DNA of 64,000 nt from Ctena decussata (Eukaryota > Mollusca > Bivalvia > Lucinida > Lucinidae). The stretch spans positions 7,346,501 to 7,410,500 of the forward strand of contig OZ022502.1 in NCBI GenBank assembly GCA_963989385.1, read 5' to 3'. The notes under the pieces were generated by a model, which was given only the letters and a program-made list of their open reading frames with translations, did not search any database and had not been told where the DNA came from. The translations under genes and the position numbers were made by a program. Shown in pieces: positions 44,176 to 57,600 of this stretch (the stretch's first letter is position 1; every line of letters begins with the position of its first letter).

Positions 44176-44964
44176 TTCTTCTGTTATCATAAGTTAGTTT
44201 AGAGTCCTATAAATTAGCATCTAAAAGCACTTATCATCAGAATATCACAGAGGTGCTTACAAATACTTATAACAACTAATGTGTGCAGTATTAAGGGCAG
44301 TTGTCAGCTACTGGTGAAAGTAAAGTGCACTTAGTACTGGTTAACCGTTTAGGAGGTCTAAGCCTGCCCAGGAATAGTGTGGTTAGGTTGACTGACCGTC
44401 GCGATATGACCATAGCTATTTACCGTGGATGTTTAACAATAACACAACAACAACCTGAAAATGTTCAAATTTGTTGAAACTTCAGCAGGAAGGTACTTAA
44501 ACTTTCTATTGTCAGTTTTCAGTTGGTTTTGAGGGTTTAGCATTTTAGTTTAGCTCTCCTTTTCCAGTTGCAGCTTACTCTATTATATACATTGTATAAA
44601 GACAACATTCACACAGACTAACCAGGAAATGGCATAACAAAGTATAAAGACATCTGACTTAGAGAGTTATTTACAAAACTCAATCTTTTTGTGTGAAAAT
44701 ATAAAACATATCACTAAGACTTTGACACAAGCTGAGCAAATAAAAATGGTAAGAAATTAAAACCTTGTGAAAAGAAAAACAACAAAAGGCAGTTTAATTA
44801 CTTGACTGTAAGATAAATTGTGATTTGAGAAAATGACAACTGTGCACTAAGACCAGCCTCTACATGCTGTCGAGTAAAATCATGTATTAACTGGACCTTA
44901 AAGTGTATGAATACACTGCCATGTTTGCATTTTCCAGGAGAAACAACTTTGTGACTTCCTATTT
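44176..44964. other. Intergenic with a 3' SINE fragment
   Basis: No gene is seen. The body of the SINE seen at 1,792 recurs without its tRNA head at 44,294-44,454; the rest is AT-rich. Confidence 0.6.
44294..44454 (+). mobile_element. SINE body, 5'-truncated
   Basis: GGGCAGTTGTCAGCTACTGG through GTTTAACAATAACACAACAA matches the SINE at 1,792-2,060 downstream of its tRNA-like head. It ends in a short CAA tail. Truncation at the 5' side fits reverse-transcribed insertion. Confidence 0.7.
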
Positions 44965-45202
44965 GAGCCGCGACACGACAAAACCAACAATGTGGTTGTG
45001 CGCCCAGCGCAGACTCAGATCAGCCTGGGCATCCGCCCAGTCTGATCAGAGTCTTCGCTGTCCGCATGGCGGTGGCTTAGACCCTTAGCTACCCTTTGAA
45101 CATTAAATGAATAGTCTGGTAAAACTGGGCAGATGGCCAGGCTGATCTAAGTCTGCACTGAGCGCAGAACCACATTGTTGGTTTTGTCGTGTCGCGGCTC
45201 AT
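44965..45202. mobile_element. Palindromic mini-element (MITE family P), best-preserved copy
   Basis: Perfect-looking termini TGAGCCGCGACACGACAAAA / TTTTGTCGTGTCGCGGCTCA run on through CCAACAATGTGG and its complement. The interior is also largely self-complementary (CTGATCAGAGTC, GGCTGATC). ATTT flanks both sides. At 238 bp it can serve as the family consensus. Confidence 0.85.
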
Positions 45203-45522
45203 TTGCTTTGTTAGTGTCTAAACCTTTAAAGGAAAAAATTGTTCTTAAGAGAAAACACTTGCTCCAAGAGGTGCGAATTCCGACATCACTGCAAATGTAG
45301 ACAGCAGAGTTGATTCCCCTCAAATTATATCCACTCACCTTAAAGACACTACAAGACTGAGCATGTATACTGGCTCATCTGGGCATGCACAGTTGAATAT
45401 ATCCCCAAAGATAGTTTTGCAACAGTGTGGCTTGTATGCAGTTTTCTTTCATGTGTATTTTTTTTTTTTTTTTTTTTTTTTTCACGAAAAGAGAATCTTA
45501 GAAATTCTGCTCAGTAACAGTA

Positions 45523-46951
45523 AAGGGGGGGTATCAATAAGGTGGGTTTTCTGCATCCTACCAAAGTTTTATTTTTTTGACTGATGGTATACTCCAGTGT
45601 GTCTAGTTTATTGAACCATATGTGACTTTGCGCGGAAAGCCCTAGTTACTGAGCTATGGGTCCAAAGAAGTGGGTGGGGTAATTCAACATGGTTTTAGCC
45701 TGTCTTGTAAAAACATTCTCATTTGGTAGAAGAGTACAGCAGACAGACAGGATTTGATAAAATGATTAACAGAACATCTAAACTATATTTCCATATCATT
45801 TTATTTGGTCTAATTTGAACATATGTTGTCAAAAAAGACTTCCTTTGACATTTAGCATTTTTTGATATTTTTGACCTCAATTTTCAATATTTCTTGGCCT
45901 TATTGTTAAATGAACAGACATTTTATCATCAAACTCATGTCAAGGAAGTACCTTGAGAAGGACATTCAGATGATGTGACCAGAATATCACAATAGCATAG
46001 TTTTCATGGTCGACTGAACACATGAACTTGCTTGGAAGATGGTCTTCTTTCTATTTTGACCTAGAATTACGAACCTTTGGTCAAATTACTATTTTAACTG
46101 CTATATTATGCCCCACGCCCCCGCCACTAAAGGTGAGGGAATACATATTGGCTTCATTGCGGATCTCGTTGGCATCTGCAATTGTGTATGTGTCACATAT
46201 TAAGTCCTTCTGTGACCTTGGAAACAAGGTCAAGGTCATCAAAATCTGACCTTGACCTTGTTTCCAAGGTCAAAGTATGTGACCCAGACACAGATGCAGA
46301 CGCCAAGGAGATCCGATCTGAAGCCATTATGTATTCTTTCACCTTTAGTGACAGGGGTGTAGGGCATAATATAGCAGTTAAAATAGTAATTTGGCCAAAG
46401 GTTCGTAATTCTAGGTCAAAATTAAATGAAAAAACATCTTCTGAGCAAGTTTATGTGTTCAGTCGACCATGAAAACTAGGTCATTGTGAAATTCTGGTCA
46501 CATCATCCGAATGTCCTGGTCAGGGTGCTTCCTTGACATTAGTTTGATGACAACTGGTCTGTTTATTTAACCATAAGGCCAAGAAATATTGAAAATTGAG
46601 GACACAAATATCAAAAAATGTTGAATGTCAAAGGAAGTCTTTTTTGACAACATATGTTCAAATAAAACCAAATAAAATGATATGGAAATATAGTTTAGAT
46701 GTTCTGTTAATCATTTTATCAAATCCTGTCTGTCTGCTGTACTCTTCTACCAAATGAGGACATTTTTACAAGACCAGCTAAAACCATGTTGAATTACCCC
46801 ACCCACTTCTGTAGACCCATAGCTCAGTAACTAGGGCTTTCCGCGCAAAGTCACATATGGTTCAATAAACTACACACACTGGAGTATACCATCAGTTAAA
46901 AAAATAAAACTTTGGTAGGATGCAGAAAACCCACCTTATTGATACCCCCTT
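45523..46951. mobile_element. Fold-back element: near-perfect 1.43-kb palindrome
   Basis: The left arm (about 45,523-46,229) reads as the reverse complement of the right arm (about 46,245-46,951) with scattered differences. The outer ends are GGGGGTATCAATAAGGTGGG and its complement CCCACCTTATTGATACCCCC. The centre is built on GACCTTG/CAAGGTC motifs around ATCAAAATCTGA. Open frames inside are mirror products, not genes. No target duplication could be identified. Confidence 0.85.
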
Positions 46952-48611
46952 TCATGTGAAATTTGATTGTTACAACCAACTCAATCACAGATGTTGCAGT
47001 TTTTCACCACGAAAGAAAGTTGCCTTACCACAGAGTCAACCCAAAATGTCACATTAAAAACATGCCCAGTGTTTCACATACTGCAAAAAAGTCAATGCTG
47101 CTCTGTGCAGGTACTGACAAACGTTTTACAGTGAAACACATTGACTTAAACATCACATCATAAAACAACTTTGTGTGATCTTAAGGGGCTTACTTTAACA
47201 AAATTGTTCAACATGTATGAGGTATAACAGTGGAAAATGAATATTTCAAATATAGCTATATATCACTTAGAACAGGGTATATATATTTAAAGCAAAAATC
47301 AGATATATCTAGTATAGAAAACAAATGAGCAAATCAACTTATTTAAACACATGGTTAAAATTTGTCAAAATTAATTTTCTTCAAACATAACACTGAGCCG
47401 GTTGTTTACTTAACAGTTTGGCTACACCTCAAAGCGCTCTAAGCTGAAAAATGGTTATTTCCCTTTCGAAAAAAAATCCACTCTATCAGACAATAATTTT
47501 GTTTAATCCATCCTCACAGAGGGGCTATGCTTTCAGAAGAGAATCTGCTCCCCTTTGGGAGCAAATTCTTTTCTGTAAGAATAGCCCCAAAGAGAAAGGA
47601 AACCAATCCTTTCAGCTCAGAGCAACCACCCTTTGGGGTGTATCCATTAAAACAAAGGAGAAAACAACAGTAGGTATAGAAATTTGAAATATACTCTGAG
47701 CAAATTCACGTCACATTTCCAACTCTTGTAACATTATAATAATTCTAACGCAACAATGTGGTACATAAAACTGTTCTTGATAATACATATATCAGGAATT
47801 GTTCACATTATCATCTTAATTATAACAACAAAAGTATCAATGTCATTATGTCATTTTTTTTTTTTTTTTTTTTTTTCAAATATTAAGTGCTGGTAAGAGC
47901 TATTGCAGGAAATCACAAAATACCCCCATACTAAATACTCTATTCCCCAATTGAAATATTTCCTCACTCAAATGATTAATCTAGCTGCAAAAGCCCTAGC
48001 TCTGTTTTGGGTATCAATATCATTAAAACATTACAGTCACAAATCAAGCCATGATTCCTTAAAAGGAACTTTCCATTTTAACTCTTTCCGTAATTTGGCA
48101 TGAAGTACCTTTATAGTAAAATAAGTGCAAACATGCATAGACTGATCTGTGTCTATGTTTTTTGGCACATGTTATTAAGGTCCCTCTTCCTATGGAACAG
48201 TTCAAATCACTTTAAGGTGAAGGGATACACCTCCATGTTTTTCTGCCATATTTTAAAATGGATATAACTTCAACACTATACTATTAGCGTTCTTTCAAGG
48301 GCAGATAACTTTAACAGTATACTATTTGCTTCCCTTGTTTAAGGGGCTACTGTTGATGGAAAGAGTTTGTTTTCTAGGCAGCAAATTCTTTCTTCTAGAA
48401 AGAATTTGCTGTCTTGAAAACAAACTCTTTCTACAAAGAATTTCTACCTAGAATGCAAATCTTCAATGAAAAAGGAGTCAAAAAAAAGATGTCTGAGTAA
48501 TTGCCCTTGAAAGTGTATGCATTCACCTTAATATCGTCATTTGAATAATAATGAACAACAAATATGAAATCAGTTCTTGTCACAATGTATAATGAACATT
48601 TAGTTGGCGTT
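46952..48611. other. Intergenic / 3' flank of SAXO4 homologue, hairpins
   Basis: No gene is seen. Two hairpins stand out: 47,515-47,625 (GGGGCTATGCTTTCAG ... TGTAAGAATAGCCCC) and 48,358-48,435 (AGAGTTTGTTTTC ... GAAAACAAACTCTTT). A poly(T) run lies at about 47,856-47,877. The last few hundred bases before 48,612 probably contain the 3' UTR of the minus-strand gene. Confidence 0.5.
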
Positions 48612-48699
48612 TTACATGGCTGTGATCGACCGCTGCATGCTGTACAGCTTGGCATCATGGGTATGGTCATCATAAAACATGTCCCTTGCTTTAATACTC
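48612..48699 (-). CDS. SAXO4 homologue, last coding exon
   Basis: This follows a TTTTTCCAG acceptor, completes a split Arg codon and encodes SIKARDMFYDDHTHDAKLY, then SMQRSITAM and TAA (48,612-48,614). It matches the short C-terminal tail of the vertebrate protein in length and in the D-FY core, which decided this exon over simple read-through of the previous donor. Confidence 0.8.
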
Positions 48700-51600
48700 C
48701 TGGAAAAATAGAAATAAAAGTATACACAGACATGAATCTCCATTCCCGATAAAATCAAATAACTACTGCCACTGACCATTAGGTCTGGGATATGTAGAGA
48801 TTTTGTACCTGGGTACCCGAGCCCCTATTGCGTGCGGGTACCTGTTACCAAAGTACTTTGAGCATGTTCACAGAAAATGAATGTTTAGATCAAATCTGTA
48901 AATTGCTCTTTTGTGCATGGGAAGGATGCAAAAAATGTAGAAATCTTCCTGTTAAATATGCCAAAATATTTCGGCAATATATGGTTGCAATTAATATAAG
49001 ACAGTCACTTTGTTTTTTTGCTCTATTTGCTTGGAATTCTATTGAAACAGAATATTTAAACATTACATAGATCTTTTAACTGCAATCTTGTTGGAATGTA
49101 CCATTTTTGAGCTACAATTTGAAATTTCTCTGTAACTGAATCCCTACATAAATCAGGAAATTGACTACAGCTTCATGACTTTCCTGCTGTCTTATTTTGG
49201 AGCTATATGTTAGAAAAACTTGGGAATTCAATTGAGTGATCTCTAATCTATACAAACCTAGCAACATAAGGTTGTAGTCTTCTCAGGGTATCTGTTGTAT
49301 CAATCTCTGGACCGTAAGAATGAACAGCAGTACTCTTGGTAAACCCATCTGGTTTCTGATCCTGTACCCCACCCTTACAGTGACCATCACGATCTTTACC
49401 TCCTGGGGTCTTGTCATAGAATCTGAAATGGCACACATATACTGTAATAATTCTGTTATAAGAGAGTTTATCCTTCCAAAATTACTGCAAGTATGTAAAT
49501 CAGCCTTGTGTAATTCAGCTTTAAAATGTGGTACCGGTATCTCTTCCAAAAGGTTCTCAAAGATCTAGATCCACCATACAAGATGGATCTAGATCTTTGA
49601 GAACCTTTTGGAAGAGAAAAACCTGTCTTATAACTGAAGAAATATATAACAAAATAAAACTCAAATATATTACAGCTGATAAACTTGAAATTTCCCAGTA
49701 AACATGCAGTACGTACCTTCTTACTTATAAGAATTGGTCAATGTTTGCTTTTCTGTAAACACTGCACACACAGACAAAACTTAATCAGCTTTTATAAGGA
49801 CAGTTGTAACTGATTAAGGTAATGCCAAATCCAACTTTTTCACATTTTGGCATTTGATATTTTACTCCAATTTATCAAACTGTTATGAAACTTTAAAAAA
49901 AATTTGAGTCAATATATCAAACTATTACTCCGAAGAGATCCTGGTAGCGGCAAGTTCATTTCACTTCAACATACAATGTTTTTAAAATCAATGTACGGGT
50001 ATTCGGATTTGGGCTTACATTGTTAGGTTTAAAGTTGCATAGTACTGCATTTAAAGAAAAATAATCTAACCTGGTATCATAGTGTGTAATGAAGCGCTGT
50101 AGATTATCATCGGTACCAATAAATCTGTCATTATTCTCACTGTATCCTGACAACTCTTTATTTCCTACTCCAGTGCGGCCCAGTCTGTCTGGCTCACTCA
50201 AACTTGGCTGTTGTTGACCTTTGTATAGGTCCATTGTAACTCTGAAAGAAAATCATTTTTCAAAAATACATTTCAATCTGATGATTCATTTGATTTTGAA
50301 CAGGAAAAGCTGCTAACAAGTTTTAAACCTTCAGAAGTCTTAAAATAAATTGGAATAAAAATTCTGCCCACTTGAAAACAATTCATATTTTGCAGCTATT
50401 CGATTTACATTAGAGTAGCAACAGTGTCATGATTTATGAAATGATATGTAAAACTGCCTCAATTCTCTGTAAACCAGTTAAGGAAGTTAGAGCTCAGAAT
50501 CCTGATATAGACTATTTATTATGCTGTGTCTAGGGTCCATAGAAAGTTATAGTATTGTGAGTAAAAATAGTTATATTTAGAGCAAACCACAAAGAAATAT
50601 AGGGCAAATGAGCATTAAATACTTGTTTTCCTTCTATATTGCAAATGAGCTTTGCCCTACATTCCTTTGAAGTTTTATCTAAGTGGAATTTAGGTTTTGA
50701 TAGCCAAATATCTAAAATAGCATTATATTGAGTAGCATTTACTACTAATACATACGAAGAGTAGTTATTAGGGTGCTGCATATTTAGGAATTCTGTGGGG
50801 TCAGTCTTCTGAGTCCTGTCTAGTCTCAGTTGTGGTATATCACCTGCCTTCTCATATGCATCACCCATTACACGATGTACATATAGGGGCTTAGACTTCT
50901 CTCTCACAAACCCAGAACCTCGGTCTGAACCATGTGAAATGTTGGACAGTGGCTCATTACCCTGGAAAATACATAACATTCATGCTATAAGCTCTGGACT
51001 GCAATATGTGAGGTTTGACAAAATAAAACACATAGATGTACAATCTGGGAACTTAGGATCCAGTATACAGTAATGTGCCTATATTTTGGGACACCAAAAA
51101 TCACATGGAAAAATTGATTCTTTCATCTGTCCCAATACTTAATCAAATATGATAAGCAAAAGCTCAAATAACTTACAAGTATAGAGTTATAGATTTTTTT
51201 ATGTACCTGCCATTAAATGAAACTCACAAAGGTCTTTCAAAATGCTTTCCTCATATATTCTAAACTTCATTAAAATTACAATAAATCTGTTAACTTGTTC
51301 TGAATTAAAACTAGATGTGAAAATAAAATTTGTATGAAAAATGAAGCAATTTAAGAGTTTGCTAGTTAACATGGAGTATTTGGTGCCATGACCAGGATCA
51401 CTAGACACAGCAGTCTTCAGGTTAAATATGATTCTCAGAAAGATGCTTATTTCAATTGCTGGATGACTTGTAATAGTTTAGAAGAATTGATATACTACTA
51501 TATTTGACTCCATTTTCAATCCAAGCAGAGCCCACTTCTGCATACCCCTTATATGCTTAAGTATTTAGACACCTAAAACATTATTTATATAGAAACTAGC

Positions 51601-54600
51601 CCTGGATTAATGTTTTTAGGTGTTCCAATATTTTACCACATTAGGGTATAAGCTATCCTTATATATTTCTGTTATATTATCAGGGCTCTAAACATCTTAA
51701 TTCACAGCAGAAAACAGAAAGAAAGCAGCAATTACCTGTGGAAACTGTGACTTCAGGAAGTCTGTTTTCATCATACTCTTGCCTGTTGGCCTCATAGTCA
51801 CCCATCCCTATAAAGTATTAAAAAATCATTGTTATCAGAGCTCAAGGTTTGTACAGTCAAGCCAGATTAATTGGTCACCTCCCTACAACAGGCAATATAA
51901 TGTTCTCCCAGGGCTGGCAATTGAAGAGAGTCGGCACTGTAGAGACGTAACAAGAATGAGCATGTCATGCAAAACAAAGGCTTAATGTATTCATGAACAG
52001 TGCAGACTCAAACCGATCTGCTAATCCATGCAGTCTAGCATTCATTTTTCTGCATTTAGATTCCTCTGGGTCTATATTATGATGTGTGTGAACAGCAAAG
52101 GCTCTGATTAGACTCCACGGATGTGCAGGCTGATATGGGCCTTTGCTTGCATGTCCCTCCCGGTTCGCATCATGACTTTGAAATCTCATACTGTCATAAC
52201 AACATAATAAAATTTTCTGTTGTATCAGATACATGAAAGTATCTGTGATATGTAACATTATCCTAGAATATTACAAACCCCTGCCTTAGCAACAAATATA
52301 GACTAGATCATAAGTACTGCTCCTTAGGAGAGCAGTATGGGCAGGTTCTGCAATGATGATACGGGTCTGCACTTTTTGGCAAAATCTTTGCACAATACCT
52401 CCTGGAAGCAAAAAGGACTTTGTCAGCTTTGAAGTTTGACAGACTCAATTACTGAAATGACTGACATATCAGAATTTTTCAGGAAACTATGGCAACCTGA
52501 ATAACTTACTGGTCTATCATTTTTATGTGGGTTACCGGGGATAAATGTGATTGGTTCTTCATTATAGGCATGTGTGTACCCTGACTCTTCTTTGGGTCCT
52601 GTGGTCTTGGTAGACACATCCACTGAAAGTATACATTACTGTGATTTAATGCATGACCATTACGCATTTCTAATACAATCTTAGCTGACAAACAACATCT
52701 AAATGAGATGCGACATGACAAAACCAACAAAGAGGCAAGTGTGCCCAGCAAAGATCAGATTAGCCTGGGCATCTTCTCAGTCTTATAAGAGGCTTTGCTG
52801 TGTGCTTAATGTAGGGAATTAGCTTAGACCCTTAGCTATCCTTTAAGCACACAGCAAAGACTCTGATCAGACTCGGCAGATGCCCAGGCTGATCTGAGTC
52901 TTCACTGGGCACACATGCCATTTTGTTGGTTTTGTCATGTCACAGCTAAAATTTTATGCGGTCTTATTAATGCTTAAGCAACCTCATGTCATGCTGATGT
53001 TCTGTGCCTGCATTGATTCATTTTAGGTGAATGGGTACACCTCCATGTTATTCCATCATTTTCTCAAAGGGTGCTACCCTGGATAATGTAGCCCCTTCCA
53101 AAATGGCATCTATTCTTAAAGAAAGGAATTTCGCTCTTAATGGAGCAAATTTTCTTCTTCAAGATTAGCTGCATCAAATAGAAAAACAGAAACATTATTT
53201 CAAGAAGTATAAAACAGTCTATGTATTTGTACTGACAGAGACTTGTTTAAATATTTTCTATAAAATCATATATGTCTCTGCATTCTAAGTATTCCTAATT
53301 TCACTTTAAAATTCTTTATCAAATTTGTGCAGCATGCATATTGTGCATACTTTAAAATGGAGTAGTGCCATAACATCTACTTTCAAAACATCTACTCGCA
53401 AAATGTCTACTCTCAAAAGGACTGTTCCCATTTGGTTTACTGTGCCAAAAAGTACTCCCATTTGGTCTACTGGGCCAAAACTTCTGTTATGTTGGTCCAC
53501 ACATAAAGAAACTATGCATTTTCACACTAGTATTTGGGATAATTGCCAGTGGGGCCAACATTTTATCTAGATGTGTATAGGGTACACAAGTTGTTGGGTT
53601 TGGACTTAAATATAAATATGGGTCCATTCAGCAGGCAGTTTTTGTGAACCTACAATGTACATGTTACATCTTTTTTCCAACAGAAACTGTACGGAAATGT
53701 GAGGTCACACAAACTGAAGAAAATTTAACTTAGAACTTCCTGAAATCATTGTTGAGTTTGAGTTAGTAACACCTGAGTAAGTTAGCAATACACCAATTCA
53801 TATTCCTTATTCATCTCTTAAATTTGTGCTTGTACTTCAAGTGAGGTATTCCTGGTTTGGATGTCATTAAAAAAATGACTCACTATTATATGTTTCTGTA
53901 GCATAGAATGGCTTAGGATAATCATTAATTAAAACTACAAGGCAGACCAAACCAGACTAGACATTTTGGCCTAGTAGACCAAATGGGAGTAGACATTTTG
54001 TCCCAGTAGACCAAATGGGAGTACACATTTTGGCCCAGTAGACCAAATGGGAGTAGTCATTTTGGGAGTAGAGGTTATGGCCCTAATTCCTTTAAAACAT
54101 ATCAGTGTAAGCTTTTACTATAGTGTCATATAGCAGCTGTTGGTTGAATGTGTGGTTAACAAAAATCTTTTTAAGTGTTAACAAAAAGTAAGAAAATAAT
54201 TCTTTGTTATCAGCAAGTTTTCCTTGTGTACCATTTGATGCTACATGTACTACACTTGACATTTTATGGGAAATATTCTGGTCTTGTCTGCAACATCATG
54301 TGACCTACATAAAACAAAGTCTTCAATCAATTATAATTTACCATATCCTCGAATGTAAAACTGAATAATCTCCATAAATGGGAGGTTAATGTGTTATTTA
54401 ACATTTATATAAATAAATTCTGTGACAAATTAGAAATGGACAGACTCTGTGCCTTGAGGTTCAGCCATGGATCTGTTCAGCTGAGCCTCTTGGAGACCAT
54501 CCTCAAGAGAATTAGAAACTTGGGTTCTGGTTGCATTCCAGAAGGGTGGATAATTTGATCTACCGGTACAAGAGTTGTCTATATATATAGTATCTAAACT

Positions 54601-57600
54601 GGGTGAATATTGGGAGTATAGTTAGTGACTATATCATGACAGAAGATAGATCAGAGGTACAGCATAAAGAGATAGGGTCAAGTCATGTAAATTAGGACAG
54701 TGAGACTGTTTCCTTCATATGTCAGTTGTTTGGAATTAAAACAAAATTAACTGAGCAAACAGTGAAAATCCAGATGAGCCGGCTCAATTTGAGCCGTCTC
54801 ATCTGGATTTTCACTGTTTGCAATGGTATGTCCGAATTAACCCAATGTCCCAAGTTACCTGACTTGACCCTAAAGAATACTATTCATAGTCTAATAAGAC
54901 TTAGTGCTGTCCATTAGCATTCTTACTCAAATGAATTCTACTGCCACTACCAAGAACCACCTGTTTTCATCACTCACAACCCTGATTTTATATAGATTTT
55001 TTTCATCACTTATATACATTTATAAATGTATATAGCCCCAAAGCAGATAACCCTGGTGGAAAAAATTCTGGTTGTTACAGAAAGCTTATGTTACTTCAAT
55101 AATGTCTGTGAAATTTCATCAAGATATTTAAAAGTTTGCAAAAAAACACTTTTATGACAGTGACAAGAGCAATAACTCTGTAAGAAGATATGGCTGGCCA
55201 TCGCACACAAGTGTAATGGATAACCATAGGTCTCAAGACTGATAAAACAGCGAAAGGAAACAAGAAATTCAGAATTATCTAGAAATTCAGAATAATCTAG
55301 AAATTCAGAATTATCTACAAATTCAGAATTATCTTTATAACTCTAAGTACTGGGACAGGTAAAACACTGTTATCATACACTGAGTTCTGTATTACCGGTA
55401 ACTTGCCCATCTATGAATTTGAATAAGTTGCTTGGACAAAGATAAACAGTGATAAAACAGCTTGCAAAATGGCAAACAGGGCAGACTCAGATCAGACTGC
55501 TCCTCTAGGAGCAGTCTGATCTGGGTCTACACTGTTTGCTCAGACATATATCTGTCTCAATACTTAGAGATATATAAGAACAGTAGAACTCCAAGACTGA
55601 AATGAAAGAATAACTATTGGTAGTAACTAGATAGTTCATACTAACCCTTCGAATATACTTACAGAAAAAATCATTGAATTCTAGAAGAAACATGTATATG
55701 AAATAATTTCATGCTAATACCTCAAAATTGCTTTAAACAGCGCATGAAAGGAAGGATAACAAGAGCTGTCGCCTGACAGCATAGCTCGCCTGAATAGGTG
55801 CTTGCCCATCACACAGTCGCTATGGTGGTGTGGACTGCTATGTATAAAACTTCAGGCAAGCATGTCCATAATGACAACACATTTATAAACAAAAGCTATC
55901 TCAGAAATGTCTTAAAATAAAAAAAAAATCCACATGTAATTTCAAAGTCCATGAGCTTGAGGTCAAAGAACTAAGGGGTAGGGGGGAGGAGGGCAGGGCT
56001 AGGATGTATCAAAGCCTTTAACCGTTATCTAACATCAGTCCAAGTATAAGTATCAACTGAGTCCATTGTGGCACTGTGAAATTATGTCTTCATTAATATA
56101 AAACTAATCAAAATCTTTTAGACAAAACTCAAAGTCCATGACCTTGACATCAAGGTCATCCAGTCAAGTAAGTATATAGTGTTTTGTAAAAACTCAAAAA
56201 AGTGTCTAACATCAGTTCAAGTGTAAACTAAATCTCTGCCAAGCATTATGAATCAGTACACAATTAGAAAACTTTAATAAAGACCAAATTTCCTAAGTCC
56301 CTGACCTTGATATAAAGGTCACCGAGCAGGGCTGGGGTAGTACTATGTAAAACTTTGGACTAATATCTAACTACAGTGCAAATATAAAAAGAATTCATCT
56401 ATGGGTTCAGGAGATATGTGTCATTAAAAAACTTTAACCAAAACATCCAATTAATAAAAAGACAATTTTCTAAGTCCATGACCTTGACATCAAGGTCACT
56501 GAGGGGGGTGGGGGTGGTACCTTGGAAAACTTCGGACCAATATCTAACTACAGTGCAAGTATCAAAGGAATCCATCAATGGGTTAAGGAGATACTGGGCT
56601 TTAGAAAACTTTAACCAAAACAGCCAGTCCCAAAAAACTCCCAATTTTCTAAGTCCATGACCTTGACATCAAGGTCAAGGAGTGGGGTGGGGGTGGTACC
56701 ATGTTAAACTTTGGACCAATATCTAACTACAGTGCAAGTATCAAAATAATCCATCCATGGGTTAGGGAGGTATAGGTCTTTAAAAAACTTTAACCAAAAC
56801 ATCCAATCCGGACGCCGACGCTGACGCGGACGCTGATGCGGACGCGGACGCTGACGCGGACGCGGACGCCGACGCCGTGGTGACAACAATAGCTCTTCCT
56901 GAACTTTCGTTCAGGCGAGCTAAAAATTTCAAAGCCATACTATCTCAGGATTTCATTATTTCTGTCTGTTGGCTGTCAGATGTAGGAACTCATCTAACCT
57001 AAACTGCTTAAGTATTGGGATACCTAAATCCATTAATTTTCCATTTGTTCCAAATGGACAATTAATGTTTTTCGGCATCCCAATATTTAAGTTCAATGGG
57101 GTATATGCAATTTATAATGATTATTATTACATATCTTTTGAAAAATAGTAGCTTTATGCATAAACTTTACTAGGATATGATTCTGCTTCCAACATAGGCC
57201 CATGATTAAAACCTTACATAAACTGCTCAGCATATGAGACTCTTTCAGAGATACTGGGCAGAGTTTGCTATGAAATTTGCCAAATAAGCCTGTCATATCA
57301 TCATTACCTACTACTAATCAGCTACTGCGACAAAACCCTCTGAGGCTGACCAGCATTCTAACTGTACTTAGAGCTGGCCTGTATGCATTTTTTACAGCAT
57401 CTCATATATAGATACTATCACTTGACTGATTTAGTCTGTACTTTTTGAATTTTTATATTTGATCAACGGTTGTATATTATATATCATACATATGTCCTCA
57501 GATTCAGGATTTTTATTAACTGGCCTAAATACTTACTTCTGTCAGGTTGAGCTCCCTTAAACCTTTGTTTAGTTTCTGACACCATGTAACCTGGGCCCTG

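Noticed and set aside
44965..45202. Structured non-coding RNA gene
   Set aside because: It can fold perfectly, but it belongs to a dispersed palindromic family with 4-bp target duplications, so a mobile element explains it.
46022..46472. Two overlapping open frames inside the palindrome as genes
   Set aside because: They are mirror products of the inverted arms, with no start context or homology.
49248..49257. Reading through the GTTTGT donor to end the SAXO4 protein at VARFV
   Set aside because: The downstream exon at 48,612-48,699 restores the conserved C-terminal tail in phase, so splicing is the better model.
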